Shown: positions 1 through 10,395, counted from the first letter of the stretch. The stretch is DNA of 64,000 nt from Luidia sarsii (GCA_949987565.1 OX465111.1:18693508-18757507), one strand, 5' to 3'. The notes: a model not told the origin generated them from the sequence alone. Numbers and translations are program-made.

Positions 1-600
1 GGAGGGGAGGGGATAAAGCAAGGACTACTCTGCCACACTGCCCGTCACAAACCGCTTTTTCCTGCTAGAGGTCGTTCATGCTCACTGCGCAATGTGCTTG
101 TTAAATGCTCAGCTAGTTGAGCATAGCTACAAATGGAAGGCTTCCAGGGAAACGTGACATTCAAGTGCATAGTGTTTAAGTGCAGCGCGCATTCCATGAC
201 GGCTGAAAGAAAAGAGCACGTTGATCTCAGGAAAAAACGGAAATTAGAAGCCTGGTTAGGTTTGGACTTTTTTCTCTCGAAGCACGAGAGAAAGCTTGAA
301 GAGGGATGTTTCATCTACTCTAAGGGGATGGAATCCCTGGTGATGTTACCACAAATTGTTCTCCTTCACCCCTCCTTCTCAGCCATCCCCTTGAGTGGCT
401 TGCTGTGGGCCTTGTGTTCGGCGATTTTCCAAAAGAAAAACTCAAGTTGCTTGGAACACAATTGATTTGGCCCATACCAAACTCAGAAAGATGTTTGAGG
501 CCCAAGGACTGGATAGCTCACTCAGGTGGCTGAGTTTTGATATCTCAAGCCAGAATCTAGTAGGTTTTCCTTTGTTGTCCTATCATAAAAATGAAAACTC
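1..600. other. Intronic DNA, nothing recognised
   Basis: The stretch lies upstream of the first visible SIN1 exon, so it belongs to an intron whose start is outside the window. Short open frames exist on both strands but show no domain, splice context or similarity I can recognise. Confidence 0.5.
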
Positions 601-1215
601 ACAAGTCCCAATCCTGACCTTGAGAAAGGTCCTTCTTAGGATCGAAACGTCAGGCTCTCTTCATTTTTTGAAAGCTCCAGACTCTTATATAGCTATCTAC
701 TAAAATGTCTGCAAGCAATCACAACTTTTGGAGAAGTACTCAATATCTGAAGGAGATTGTAACATTCCAAACATATTATCATCATTCCTTTGAGAAAGGT
801 CCTGCTAGGATCGAAACGTCAGGCCCTTTTTCATTTTTTGAAAACTCCAGAATCTTATATAGCTATCTACTAAAATGTCTGCAAGCAATCACAACTTTTG
901 GAGAAGTACTTAATATCTGAAGGAGATTGTAACATTCCAAACATATTATCATCATTCCTTTGAGAAAGGTCCTGCTAGGATCGAAACGTCAGGCCCTCTT
1001 CAAATTTTGTGAAAACTCCAGAATCTAATATAGCTATCTACTAAGTAACATTTTTGCAAGCAATCCCGATATTTGGTGAAGTACACCACAGCTGTCCACT
1101 CAATACCTGAAGGAGATCGCAACATACCTATAAACATATTATCATCATTCCTTTGAGAAAGGTCCTGCTAGGATCGAAACGTCAGGCCCTCTTTATTTTT
1201 GATTTTTTTGTGTGT
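600..1215 (+). repeat. Tandem ~170-bp repeat, four units, each with a hammerhead-like core
   Basis: The phrase GAGAAAGGTCC starts at 622, 792, 962 and 1155, giving spacings of 170, 170 and 193 bp. Each unit continues with GGATCGAAACGTCAGGC, a 'gaaaactccagaatc' stretch, 'tagctatctacta' and 'ctgaaggagat', so whole units are duplicated and not just the core. The core is the same motif that forms the dispersed foldback family in the rest of the window. The last unit carries a short insertion and runs into poly(T) DNA. Confidence 0.85.
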
Positions 1216-1265
1216 GTGAAAAACTCCAGGATCGTATAGCTATTTACTCATGAATTTCACATTGG

Positions 1266-1266
1266 A

Positions 1267-1300
<34 letters not shown>

Positions 1301-1330
1301 TTTATAATTTTTTTTTTTTCACTTCTTAAA
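1266..1330. repeat. Poly(T)/AT-rich tract
   Basis: A run of more than 20 T is followed by TTTATAATTTTTTT and more T. It could be the A-tail of a retroposed copy on the minus strand, but no body is recognisable. Confidence 0.6.
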
Positions 1331-1409
1331 AAAAAACCCACGATTGAGAGACAGGACTCTGGGTCTAAACCGCAGCAAATCAGTTAAGGTGTTTGATCAG
1401 GTTAGCTCA

Positions 1410-1750
1410 GGCATACACGCCAAATACCGCTCAATCCCCCTCCCCCGGCCACTGTGTGCACAGAGCAACGCCTCGGCGGCTATCACTCACTCACAGCTCG
1501 GCCGGCCGCGCGGAGACGGTTTGTTTGTACGCAGACTCGGGTCGAGACGGAAGGCGGTGACGGGATATTATACACAGCTCTCCCATGTTCTCTGAAACGC
1601 CGAAGCGCGCGTCCCCGGCCCGCGTGACGGTCCAGTCGACCACGCTCCGCGACTCGACTGGACGGGAGAGAACTCAATTAAACACCCCCGAGCTTGACGA
1701 GAAGGGGGGGCTGGCTCCTCTGGTCCACGGACCGGGCGAGAGTCTCTTTT
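1410..1750. promoter_or_regulatory. CpG-dense patch inside a SIN1 intron
   Basis: The segment is visibly richer in CG dinucleotides than its surroundings (for example CGGCCGGCCGCGCGGAG and GCGCGCGTCCCCGG). It has no convincing coding frame. An intronic regulatory element or internal promoter is possible, but only base composition supports this. Confidence 0.25.
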
Positions 1751-2194
1751 GGTGTCGCCGGAGGAAAGGAGAGGGGGGAGAGCAGGGACGAAAAAAAAGT
1801 CAATTATTACACCAAAGCAATCGATGATACTTCACTCACGTATCCTAAGCAAATTTACGCATTTTTGTTCTGTTTTTACTTGTAAAAGGGGGAAAGAAAT
1901 AACACCCTGACTGTTTTTGTTGGAGGAGGAAGGGGGGGGGTCGATATTTTACAAATGGTTGAAGTGTTAGAGGCAGTACAAGATAGTTGGATGATACGGA
2001 AGTAGTGAGTTGAGATTTTTTTACCGCACCGCAGCAGATTATGAGACAGTGTTCCTTCAAAGGGGTTGCTTTGGGGAGAAATCTTTAAGTATGATGCATT
2101 ATCATCATGTCCACGGATTGCTAAGTTATCTGTTCTGAAAGAACTGGGGGGAGTTTATATCTGAAGCATCCTTTGAGCTCTAGTGTATGTATAC

Positions 2195-3175
2195 TCCGTA
2201 AGCCTCCATCCCTATTTTGGGTAGACTGCCAGCCAAGGGCGGCATATACTGTTGAACCGGGAAGCGATTTTTTTTTTCGTAGGAGGGTTAGGGGCAATTG
2301 GCATAAATAGGCGTGCTGTAATCTTCTTCTGTCGTAATTTTCTTTAAAAACAACTCGACACGCCCATTTCTGTTTAAAAAAAAATAATTGCCCCTAACCC
2401 TCCTACGAAAAAAAAAAACGCAACCGGGAAGAGGTGACTACCGAGTCAGTCTGGAGCAAGGCATCCATCGCTATTGGTGGTAGACTGCCAGCCGAGACAT
2501 AAGTAATGGGACTAGACCGTGTCAGGGTGTTGGTCTCAGTCCCTACTGGTGGTAAAACTGCCAACCAAGGCTGACAAATGGCTGAACTGGGAGGGGGTGA
2601 GGTGACTATTCTAAAGAAAGGTACACCCTGACCCCCCCCCATCCCTATTAGTGGTAGACTGCCTGGTGAATATTCTAAAAGCAAGGCATGAGCCTCCGTC
2701 CCTATTGGTGGTAGACTGCCAGCAAAGGTTGACATATATAAGTTAGTGGGTAGTCTGAAGCAAGGGTGACTGAGTCCCCATCCCTACTGGTGGTAGACTG
2801 CCAGCCAGGGCTGACAAATTGAATGGGGAGGGGGTGAATATTCTAAAGCAAGGCATAAGCCTCCATCTCTTATTGGTGGTAGACTGCCAGCCAAGGCTGA
2901 CAAATACAACTGGGAGGGGTGAGTAGTCTGAAGCAAGGGGAAATGTCCCCATCTCTACTGGTGGTAGACTGCCAGCCAGGGCTGACAAATAGAGCAGGGA
3001 GGGGGTGACGAGTCTGAAGCCTGGCACAAGCCTCTATACACCTGCTAGTGGCGGAGGGCTCGTGCCAGCCAAGGCTGACAAACCATAGAGACAGACACAA
3101 AGGGGAGGGGCGACTCGACTCAAACAAAAAGGCAATAAACTCCCATCCCTATTAGCAGTAGATATGCAGTAGAAC
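2195..3175. repeat. Minisatellite of ~80-bp units
   Basis: About ten degenerate units each contain 'ccctattggtggtagactgcc', then 'agccaaggctgacaaat', then a 'gggaggggtga' block and 'tctgaagcaagg'. The phrase GTAGACTGCC recurs near 2221, 2490, 2655, 2710, 2790, 2880 and 2965. A short inverted-repeat element is inserted at 2265-2421. Open frames through the array on the minus strand simply translate the repeat. Confidence 0.85.
2265..2421. mobile_element. 157-bp MITE with 10-bp target duplication
   Basis: Terminal inverted repeats of ~37 bp read T-rich then CGTAGGAGGGTTAGGGGCAA at the left; the reverse complement ends the element at the right. The flanking 10-mer AACCGGGAAG is present exactly at 2255-2264 and 2422-2431. 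The element sits inside the ~80-bp minisatellite, so it inserted after that array formed. A target duplication of 9-11 bp is typical of Mutator-like elements, but the superfamily is not proven. Confidence 0.75.
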
Positions 3176-3181
3176 TGAAGC

Positions 3182-3374
3182 ATAGCTGCCAACCAATCCT
3201 ATTTTGGAGGAATCATTCCTCTTTTTTTTGTAAAAATGTATCACTTTTTACAAGCTCTCGACAACCGATTCCGATTGTTGGCTTGGAAACACACATTTAT
3301 TCCTATGTAGTTTGCTCTGTGATTCCTCATTTTTAGCAGAAGTATTCCTAAGATAGGTTCTGGTTGGCTCTATT
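3182..3374. mobile_element. Short MITE copy of the ATAGCTGCCAACC family
   Basis: It begins ATAGCTGCCAACC, continues with 'ggaggaatcattcctc', 'cacttttta', 'caagctctcgacaac' and 'ttcctatgtagtttgctctg', and ends with a degenerate inverted copy (GGTTCTGGTTGGC). The same series is found at 11529-12293 and 15728-16224, where the ends are cleaner. The long copy at 11.5 kb has an 8-bp target duplication, which suggests hAT. Confidence 0.75.
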
Positions 3375-3550
3375 GTGGAAGAAGTGAAGAAAATTCTTGC
3401 CGTGTTCATTTTATTTGTTTTTTGCCGTTGTTTTCATCGCTCTATTTGTTCATCAGAAGTTGGCTCACGATCAACTCCTGACCATAGCCTGGAATCCAGC
3501 GATGATTTTCAAGTTTCCCTGCCATTATGTGTCATTGTAACCCCACACAG

Positions 3551-3658
3551 GTCCGGACTACATACTGGAGAGAGAGCACCAGCCCGGCGTGGCCCTGGAT
3601 CTGGACACCAGGCTATGCGAAATGACCTCGTACGACCTGGTCATGGTCAGGGAACACA
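3551..3658 (+). CDS. MAPKAP1: SIN1 (MAPKAP1), coding exon A: end of the Ras-binding domain
   Basis: SIN1 is a core subunit of TOR complex 2, linking mTORC2 to substrates such as AKT and to membranes. Read from 3553 this exon gives 35 codons containing PDYILERE, GVALDLD and DLVMVREHS. In my recollection of vertebrate SIN1 these match the stretch around 'PQYRLE', 'VAVDLD' and 'CLVRENS', which closes the Ras-binding domain. The acceptor is CACACAG|GT and the donor CACA|GTAAGT (GT at 3659-3660). The exon starts with two bases of a split codon and ends with one, so both flanking introns are phase 1. No earlier SIN1 exon is visible in 1-3550. Downstream intron: 3659-14513. Confidence 0.93.
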
Positions 3659-3889
3659 GTAAGTCATGCGCACGCCACACTCACCCGTCTGTCCACGGCG
3701 GCTTTGAGTTTTGCATTTTTGGTCATTTTAGTTAGTAAGTACTTTCACAACATTTTCTTGTGTATTACTTTATATATCATCACCCGTTATCATTTTGCCA
3801 GTTAGAATCCCCCAAAAGTCGTGTGTAATCAACCATTTAAAAATTATTTTACTTACCAGTTACACTAGGCCATTTTCAAATGTAAAGTT

Positions 3890-4115
3890 CCTGCCTTTTT
3901 GAATGGCCGCTTTCGAGGAGTTAGTATGGCACTGCTATATTGTGTCTGGTACCAAATGAACGAGCCAATTCCCCTTGTACTATTTACAACAAAGTTCACA
4001 CGGAAATTTTTTTGATATCATTTGAAAGCTAATTTTATACTCTTTCACATCATTAGAAAATCTCAAAATCTCAAAAGTGGGGGTTATTTCTCATTATGCT
4101 GTGCCGGGTCACATT
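3890..4115. mobile_element. Truncated copy of the GTGACCCGGCACAGC element
   Basis: It ends in the conserved terminus 'tgctgtgccgggtcaca', preceded by 'cacatcattagaaaatctc' and 'aaaagtgggggtta'. The stretch with 'ctttcgaggagttag' and 'ggtaccaaatgaacga' is the inverse of 25140-25270 in the complete copy. The left terminus is missing. Confidence 0.7.
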
Positions 4116-4265
4116 GTTTTGTGGTGGGCTGAGAGGAGGTCTTTGAATTGATATGAAATCTGTGGAGGATTCGGGGTGGCACGATGCATAGCACGATGCA
4201 TAGCCACACCGCTAGCACTCTGAATTCGGATGTCCTGAGATGAACGGATCTGCCAAGATCACTAC

Positions 4266-4308
4266 TGCAACTGACGAGTGCCCAGAGGCACAAAAACACG
4301 TTCTTGCA
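4266..4308 (+). ncRNA. Hammerhead-ribozyme-like fold (type I arrangement), probably inactive
   Basis: All parts of a hammerhead lie in order. Helix I is TGCAA (4266-4270) with TTGCA (4304-4308). The conserved core CTGACGA is 4271-4277. Helix II is GTGCC (4278-4282) with GGCAC (4287-4291) and a CAGA loop. The second core strand is AAAA (4292-4295) where the family has GAAA. A three-pair helix III is AAC (4295-4297) with GTT (4300-4302). TTC fills the NUH cleavage position at 4301-4303. The G12-to-A change hits the nucleotide known to act as general base, so cleavage should be poor. Helix III has only a 2-nt loop, as in the minimal type I hammerheads of some retroelements. It lies in a SIN1 intron between two MITEs. 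Chance is not excluded. Confidence 0.45.
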
Positions 4309-4422
4309 ACACCATGGGAGCTGCAAAGCGTCCCTAGTCTCAATACCCTTGCGAGCACCGCTCTGATCTTATGGCCTGCTATATTAACCAACCGTAGCCA
4401 ATGCATATTGCAAGGTCCTTGC

Positions 4423-4795
4423 TAGGCCCAACATTGGGAAGATTGGAAAACATCGATGTCCACAGATTTCCTTCCAATTTACACAGTTTAGTAGATGGTC
4501 ATGATAGAATCCTCATGTTGAAATCTTACGGTCTGGGATGCTGTACTTCCCTAGAAATCTTCACTCAAACATCGACAAATAGTTTATTACTTGCAAGTCA
4601 TAAACTATTTCTTACACTATACAGAATGGTGCAAAAACCATGACTTTTTTTTACCTTTTTCTACTTCCTCAGATCACCATTTGAGCTAAAACCTTCGCAG
4701 GATTGCTTTTTTGGGATGTTTAATGGTTTAACACACAAACTGTGGCAATCTTTTGACCTTTACCAATGTTGTATTGGGCCTTTAAGCCGCGGCTA
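4423..4795. mobile_element. TTAA-flanked MITE (B1), left end recombined
   Basis: The body matches copies at 21556-21933 and 27559-27911 ('ccacagatttccttc', 'cacagttt', 'aatcctcatgttgaaatc', 'ctgggatgctgtactt', 'acacacaaactgtggcaatc') and ends ATTGGGCCTTTAA. The left end reads AAGGTCCTTGCTAGGCCC, resembling the hammerhead-like repeat core fused to the MITE terminus. Confidence 0.75.
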
Positions 4796-5040
4796 AACCC
4801 ACTATGGAACATAGCAAAGAACACGGAAAGTGGTCCTAAATTGTCTCGTACATTTATTTGGTTCCACGGGTCACTAGAGAGGCGGTGTCACTGAATGGGA
4901 AAACACCATCCTCTTTACGAACAATGGAGGTACTGGCGCAAAGGTGGTGACGAATTTATCGGCGAGTTGGAACAGAGTTGATGGCCTGTCGGTTGTTTTT
5001 GTTATTGGGCCTGATTCTAATACTTATTTGCCACGAGAGG

Positions 5041-5380
5041 GAATCATCTCTAACCGAGACCCTGGGTAACATTCCAATGGGTAAATCTTCTCGGCGTCCG
5101 CACTTGCACTATCGACGTGGGAAAATGAACCATTACGACCGGTGAAGCACGACCGACCGGCGCATACAAACGCACAACGTCGCGTCCGCATTGGACTTTT
5201 CGACTCGGTTGATTTTTCTGGGAAGAAGTCACTCGGTTAAAACTACCCGCTCGAGTCGGGTAAGTTACCTGGGAGGAAAAATGTCCTGGGCTATCCGCAT
5301 TGCACTTAAAATGATCAAGTTGCTCGGTTAGTTTTCCCAAACTAAGTCCAGTGCGGACAGGGATTTTAGCCGGCAATGTT
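5041..5380. mobile_element. Diverged MITE with AACCGAG/ACTCGGTT subterminal repeats
   Basis: It carries repeated words such as 'ctcggttga', 'actcggttaaaact' and 'attggacttttcgactcgg', and ends 'aaactaagtccagtgcgg'. It is related to the better-preserved copy at 28190-28577, whose ends are CGCGTTTCCACTGGACT. No coding capacity is seen. Confidence 0.55.
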
Positions 5381-5518
5381 CCAGACACAAATCCAGTGAA
5401 TGTGAGTGTGAGACGAGATGGTGAGACCTGACACTGCCCTCAGTCGGCACAAACATGTGCAGAGAGGCCCCTTACGAAAAATCCTGTTCCAATCCTCCCC
5501 CCCAGAAAATGTCGCCCC

Positions 5519-6125
5519 TACTCCCCCTCCCCTCCTCCTCCTCCTCCTCCTCCTCCTCATCCTCCTCCTCCTCCTCCTCCTCCTCCTCCTCCTTCTTCTC
5601 CTCCTCCTCCCCCTCCTCCTCCTCCCCTCCTCCTTCCTCTCCTCCTCCTCTCTTCCTCCTTCTCCTCCCCTCCTCCTCCTTCTCCTTCTCCTCATTCTCC
5701 TCCTCCTACTTCCTCTCCCCTTCTCCTCCTCCTTCTCCTCCTCCTCCCCCCCCTCCTCCTCCTCCTTCTCCTCCTTCCTCTCCCCTTCTCCTCCTCTCTC
5801 CTCCTCCTCCTCCCTCTCCCCATTCTCCTCCTCTTCACCTCCTCCCTCTCCCCTTCTCCTCCTCTTCCTCCTCCCTCTCCCCCTTCTCCTCCTCCTCCTC
5901 CTCCACCTCCTCCTCCTCCCTCTCCCCTTCTCCTCCTTCTCCTCCTCCCCTTCTCCTCCTCCCTCTCCCCTTCTCCTCCTCCTCCACCTCCTCCTCCTCC
6001 TCCTTCCCCTCCTCCTTCTCCTCCTCCTTCTCCTCCTCCTCCTCCTCCTCCTCCTCCTCCTCCTCCTCCTCCTCCTCCCCTCCTCCCCTCCTCCTCCCCT
6101 CCTCCCCTCCTCCTCCTTCTCTCAC
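5519..6125. repeat. ~600-bp (TCC)n/(CTT)n polypyrimidine tract
   Basis: Almost pure pyrimidine on the + strand, mostly TCC triplets with TTC and CCC interruptions. Long open frames here (poly-Ser/Leu/Pro on +, Glu/Gly/Arg on -) are translations of the triplet repeat. Mirror-symmetric polypurine/polypyrimidine DNA of this length can form triplex structures. Confidence 0.95.
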
Positions 6126-6829
6126 ACACGCGATGATGTTTGAATGAGCCTGATCCTCCATGGCACTCACTGGAAATGAGGATTACTGCAAGACATCGCT
6201 CTGACATTTTGACCCTTTCTCCACCGTCATGGGAGTAACAGCAGAATGTAACCTTGGACGTTCAAGAACATAATCGGTGTTTGTCCTCTGTAATCAATCA
6301 CGTCTTCTGCTCTTGAACTCCCTTTTTTTCCTTCTTCGTTCCACGGCTCGGTACGTATACGCAGTTATAATAGGCTCAATGCAGGGCCTGTTTTCATTGT
6401 CAGAAGTAATAATTGATGGTGTATGTGTGAGAACGGGAGCCAGTTTTCTTGAGGTTGACAGTTGCGCCCGTCGCCCCGTGCGGCTTTTAAAAAAGAAAAA
6501 AGAAAAAAAAGATACCTTGACCCTCTCATTCCGTTTGGGTTGTTGTTGTTGTTGGGTTTTTTTTGTGGGGGATCCCAAGCGCGAGGTGGTGTTTTTCTAA
6601 TGGCAGTTGCTGACAATTGCCCACCGTGGCGGATGGAGGTGGGCTGGGTGGGATGGGATGGGAGGGAGGTAGGGAGTCGTGGGGTTGTCTGTGGGGCAGT
6701 GTGTCTGTCTGTCTGCTGTCTGCTGTGCAGCAATGCTGTCTCTGCGCTGTGCTTGGCCTGTCTGCAGGCTGACACCACGGGGGAAGTGAGTGGCACATAG
6801 CCAAGTCAACTCTTACATACCTTGTCTCT
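6126..6829. other. Intronic DNA with small low-complexity patches
   Basis: It contains an A-rich patch (6487-6510), a TTG run near 6540 and G/T-rich DNA at 6640-6770. No gene, transposon terminus or RNA gene is recognised. Confidence 0.4.
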
Positions 6830-7440
6830 CCTTCTGTCTATCTTGTCTCTGCCTCTGTCTATATCTCTGTCTATATCTCTGTCTATATCTCTGTCTATCT
6901 CTCTGTCTATCTCTCTGTCTATCTGTCTCTGCCTCTGTCTTTCTCTCTGTCTATATCTCTGTCTATCTTTTCTCTGCCTCTGTCTATCTCTCTGTCTATA
7001 TCTCTGTCTATCTTGTCTCTGCCTCTGTCTTTCTCTCTGTCTATATCTCTGTCTATCTCTCTGTCTATATCTCTGTCTATCTGTCTCTGCCTCTGTCTAT
7101 CTCTCTGTCTATATCTCTGTCTATCTTGTCTCTGCCTCTGTCTTTCTCTCTGTCTATATCTCTGTCTATCTCTCTGTCTATATCTCTGTCTATCTGTCTC
7201 TGCCTCTGTCTATCTCTCTGTCTATATCTCTGTCTGTATCTTTGTCTATATCTCTGTCTATCTCTCTGTCTATATCTCTGTCTATCTCTCTGTCTATCTC
7301 TCTGTCTATCTGTCTCTGCCTCTGTCTTTCTATCGGTCTTTATCTCTGTCTTTTTGTCTGTCTATCTCTCTGTCTATATCTCTGTCTATATCTCTGTCTG
7401 TATCTCTGTCTATATCTCTGTCTACTCTCTACTCTCTACT
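6830..7440. repeat. (TCTCTGTCTA)n-like array
   Basis: Interleaved units of CTGTCTATATCT, CTGTCTATCTCT and CTGTCTCTGCCT run for ~600 bp without stops in several + frames. Block-level repetition of the 'ctctgcctctgtc' phrase indicates a higher-order pattern of roughly 50-110 bp. Confidence 0.92.
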
Positions 7441-7531
7441 CTCTACTCTCTACTCTCTCTCTCTTCCCCCCAAGTCTCTTTGTCTCTGTTTTCTCCTTCT
7501 GTGTCTCCCCTTTTCTCCCAGTTTCTCTCTA

Positions 7532-7576
<45 letters not shown>

Positions 7577-8160
7577 CCCAAAGTCTCTCTGTCTCTGTTT
7601 TCTCCCTCTGTGTCTCCCCTTTTCTCCCAGTTTCTCTCTACTCTCTCTACTCTCCCCCAAGTCTCTCTGTCTCTATTTTCTCCCTCTGTGTCTCCCCTTT
7701 TCTCCCAGTTTCTCTCTACTCTCTCTACTCTCTCTCTACTCCCCCAAGTCTCTCTGTCTCTCTATTTTCTCCCTCTGTGTCTCCCCTTTTCTCCCAGTTT
7801 CTCTCTACTCTCTCTACTCTCTCTCCACTCCCCCAAGTCTCTCTGTCTCTATTTTCTCCCTCTGTGTCTCCCCTTTTCTCCCAGTTTCTCTCTACTCTAT
7901 CTACTCTCTCTCTACTCCCCCAAGTCTCTCTGTCTCTCTATTTTCTCCCTCTGTGTCTCCCCTCTTCTTCCAGTTTCTCTCTACTCTCTCTCTCCCCTCC
8001 CCCAAGTCTCTCTGTCTCTGTCTCTGTTTTCTCCCTCTGTGTCTCCCCCTTTCTCCCAGTTTCTCTCTACTCTCTCTACTCCCTACTCTCTCTACTCTCT
8101 ACTCTCTACTCTCTCTCTCTTTCCCCCAAGTCTTTCTGCCTCTCCCTGTCGCTGTTTTCT
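7440..8160. repeat. CT-rich minisatellite, ~78-90-bp units
   Basis: Seven or more units contain 'tctccctctgtgtctcccc', then 'ttttctcccagtttctctc', then ACTCTCTCTACTC runs and 'cccccaagtctctctgtc'. A pure (TC)n block lies at about 7535-7570. A (GA)n run follows at 8295-8318. Confidence 0.9.
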
Positions 8161-8291
8161 CCCTCTGTGTCTTGTCTGTTTCTTTCACTCTCCTGCCATT
8201 TTCCCTCTGAGCCTTGCCCTTGCCCGGGCAAGCATCCTCCAACCCAGTCAGGGTTTCTTGAGTTGCCAAGTGGCAGGGATAGGTGGGGTGG

Positions 8292-8324
<33 letters not shown>

Positions 8325-8329
8325 TCCTT

Positions 8330-8818
8330 TAGATTGAGGGCAATCCCTGTCTCGCGTGCCCCCTCAGAGTATTGGGCCTCATTGTGTCTGGTAATCCAGC
8401 ACGCGGAGTCTGCTCAGACTGCAGCGCCACGTGGGGACCAGCGTGTCGGCTACATCCCAGGGGTATCGGAGGATTTGGGGGAAAGCACGATGCAGGATGC
8501 TATTTTAAACCGGCACTAGTATTTAGAATGTTTTCCTGCCCTGATATCAATTATGATAATGTGAAGGGTGTGTGTGCGTGGGGCATTTCACAAGCAAAGA
8601 AGTGTCAGTGGTATTAGGATACAATCGGATGATATGGGATGATATTGTTAGGTCAGTGACTGAGTTACTGCCTATTCTCAGTCAATGTTGTTGTATTTTC
8701 AGTTTCTAATGAGTTTCTATTTTCTGACCAGTCTTTTTATGTAAATCTCTTCTAATCTATTATTTATGCATTCCACTTTATTCTATCTTAGTGGTGTCTT
8801 GATGGTTTTTATTTATTT
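8330..8818. other. Unremarkable intronic DNA
   Basis: No transposon ends, tRNA-like boxes or coding frame with recognisable content are seen here. Confidence 0.4.
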
Positions 8819-8960
8819 AGTGATTTTTATTTTTTTATTTATTTATTTATTTAAGCCGCGGACGGAATAAAGTTTTCTTTGCAAAAGTAAAAAAAGTATT
8901 CATTTATTTTTTATTTTTTATTTTTTTATTTATTTATTTATTTATTTATTTATTATTTTT
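8819..8960. repeat. (TTTA)n microsatellite, two blocks
   Basis: ATTTATTTATTTATTT blocks at 8825-8850 and 8925-8955 flank a short 'aagccgcggacggaataaag' segment. The second block is purer. Confidence 0.85.
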
Positions 8961-9114
8961 AATTGAATATTGAGGTAATCAGTAGACATTAAGAAACTTT
9001 TTATTTGGGGCTTATTTGAGCTGATAGTGAAAGAAAAGAAAAGAGACATCATGTTTTTAATGTTTTGAAATGATAATTGTTGAGGTGTAATCCATTTAGT
9101 GCAACCGTTCAGCC

Positions 9115-9151
9115 TTTGAGAAAGGTCCTACTAGTGCTAGGATTGAAACAT
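9115..9151 (+). repeat. Degenerate copy of the hammerhead-like repeat core
   Basis: The sequence has CCTTTGAGAAAGGTCCTAC, then a 5-bp duplication of CTAGT, then GGATTGAAACA. The 3' GTCAGGCC is lost in a poly(T) run. Confidence 0.7.
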
Positions 9152-10395
9152 TTTTTTTTTTGAGATTTGTAATTTTCAGTCAATAAACAGCTGCTCTAAG
9201 TTAATTCCATTCTTAAATAAGATAGATGTAATGTAGATTCTTCCCTGTCTATCCATACGCTATTTATGGTCTAGTGCTGCATTCTTATCCTTTGGGACGG
9301 CAACCGGGATGCCGAGAAATCCAGGCAGCGTGCCGAGTCGACTGAGCGGGGTTTGAGGTGCAGGAACCACGGTGTGGGTGCGTGGCAGGTTGAATACACA
9401 CACCTGTGATATATAGCCCCCTGCCCGTGATGTTACCCCCTCGGTCCCGCACACCGGGGACTTCCTGAGTGCGCCTGGAGAACAACGAGAATGACAGTTG
9501 AGGAGTGTTGGGGCCAGGAAGGAGAGGGGATATAGACCGTCCGTCGTCTCGAGGAGACATCCTCCTCTCTGCACATGGGTGGGGAGGGAGGAGGGGTAGG
9601 GGGAACCGGCACTCGGAAGGAAAGAGAGGAGTAGATGATTTAGAGTGAATGCATTTTTTTTTGTGGTGGTGGGTTGCTGTAATTGCGCATTATGTAGCGT
9701 TTAGTTTTAAATCTTCGTAGTTGGGCGAGCCGGTCGGGGCCGTATTTCACCGAAGGCCTGGATTTTTTATTTTTATTTTTATTGATCTTTTTTGAGGGGG
9801 GGGGGGGGTTGTGCTGCTGCTGCTTCCCGTAGATTTATGGACACTTCTGACCAGTTCCACGGGAAGCGGGAGGTTGTGGGCAGGTGCCACGGTGGCACCC
9901 GGTGATAGATGCCCCCCCCCCCGTCGCCGGGGACGATTCGTAGGATTGCGTTCTCCTCCTCCTTCCTCGGAAGAGACGGACTATCATCGCTAAACAGGAA
10001 ATGATCTGGAGGAGGGGGGGGTTGGCTTATCTGCGCTTTGTCATAATTATACCCTTCTACGTATTTAGCGCAGTGCCAATTCGTCTGGATTCTTGTGGGG
10101 GGAGGAGGAGGAGGAGGAAAACTCGTCTCGAATGCTGGACGTTGTGGGGGTGGAGATGCTCCATCTTACTGGGACTGTTTACTTCTGTGTTCATCCTCGA
10201 GTTGTCTGAGGGACAGAAGATGGGGCAGGGTTATTTAGAATGTTGTGACTTATTGGCAGGTTCTGGAGGATCTTCTGTTCTGTTCTGTTCTGTTCAGCCT
10301 ATTTCGGTCCACTGCTGGACGAAGGTCTCTTCACCGATTCTCCAAGCTAGTCTATCTTCAGCCAGTTAATGATGTACAATCTCATCCCCAGTGCC
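9152..10395. other. Intronic DNA, no recognised element
   Basis: The segment includes a moderately CpG-rich part (9290-9560), G runs at 9796-9808 and 10013-10021, and a C run near 9910. Open frames at 9260-9574 (-) and 10001-10369 (+) have no recognisable domain and no splice support. Confidence 0.35.

Noticed and set aside
3375..3550. An upstream extension of SIN1 exon A through the 95-codon frame starting at 3375
   Set aside because: The SIN1 reading is in a different frame, and a good acceptor (CACACAG) sits directly before the conserved segment.
5418..6207. Open frames of 110-241 codons on both strands
   Set aside because: They are translations of the (TCC)n tract (poly-Ser/Leu/Pro and Arg/Glu/Gly), with no unique sequence.
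6790..8337. A 515-codon + strand frame rich in Ser/Leu/Val/Cys
   Set aside because: It lies entirely in CT-rich arrays. The other frames are equally open, as expected from the repeat.
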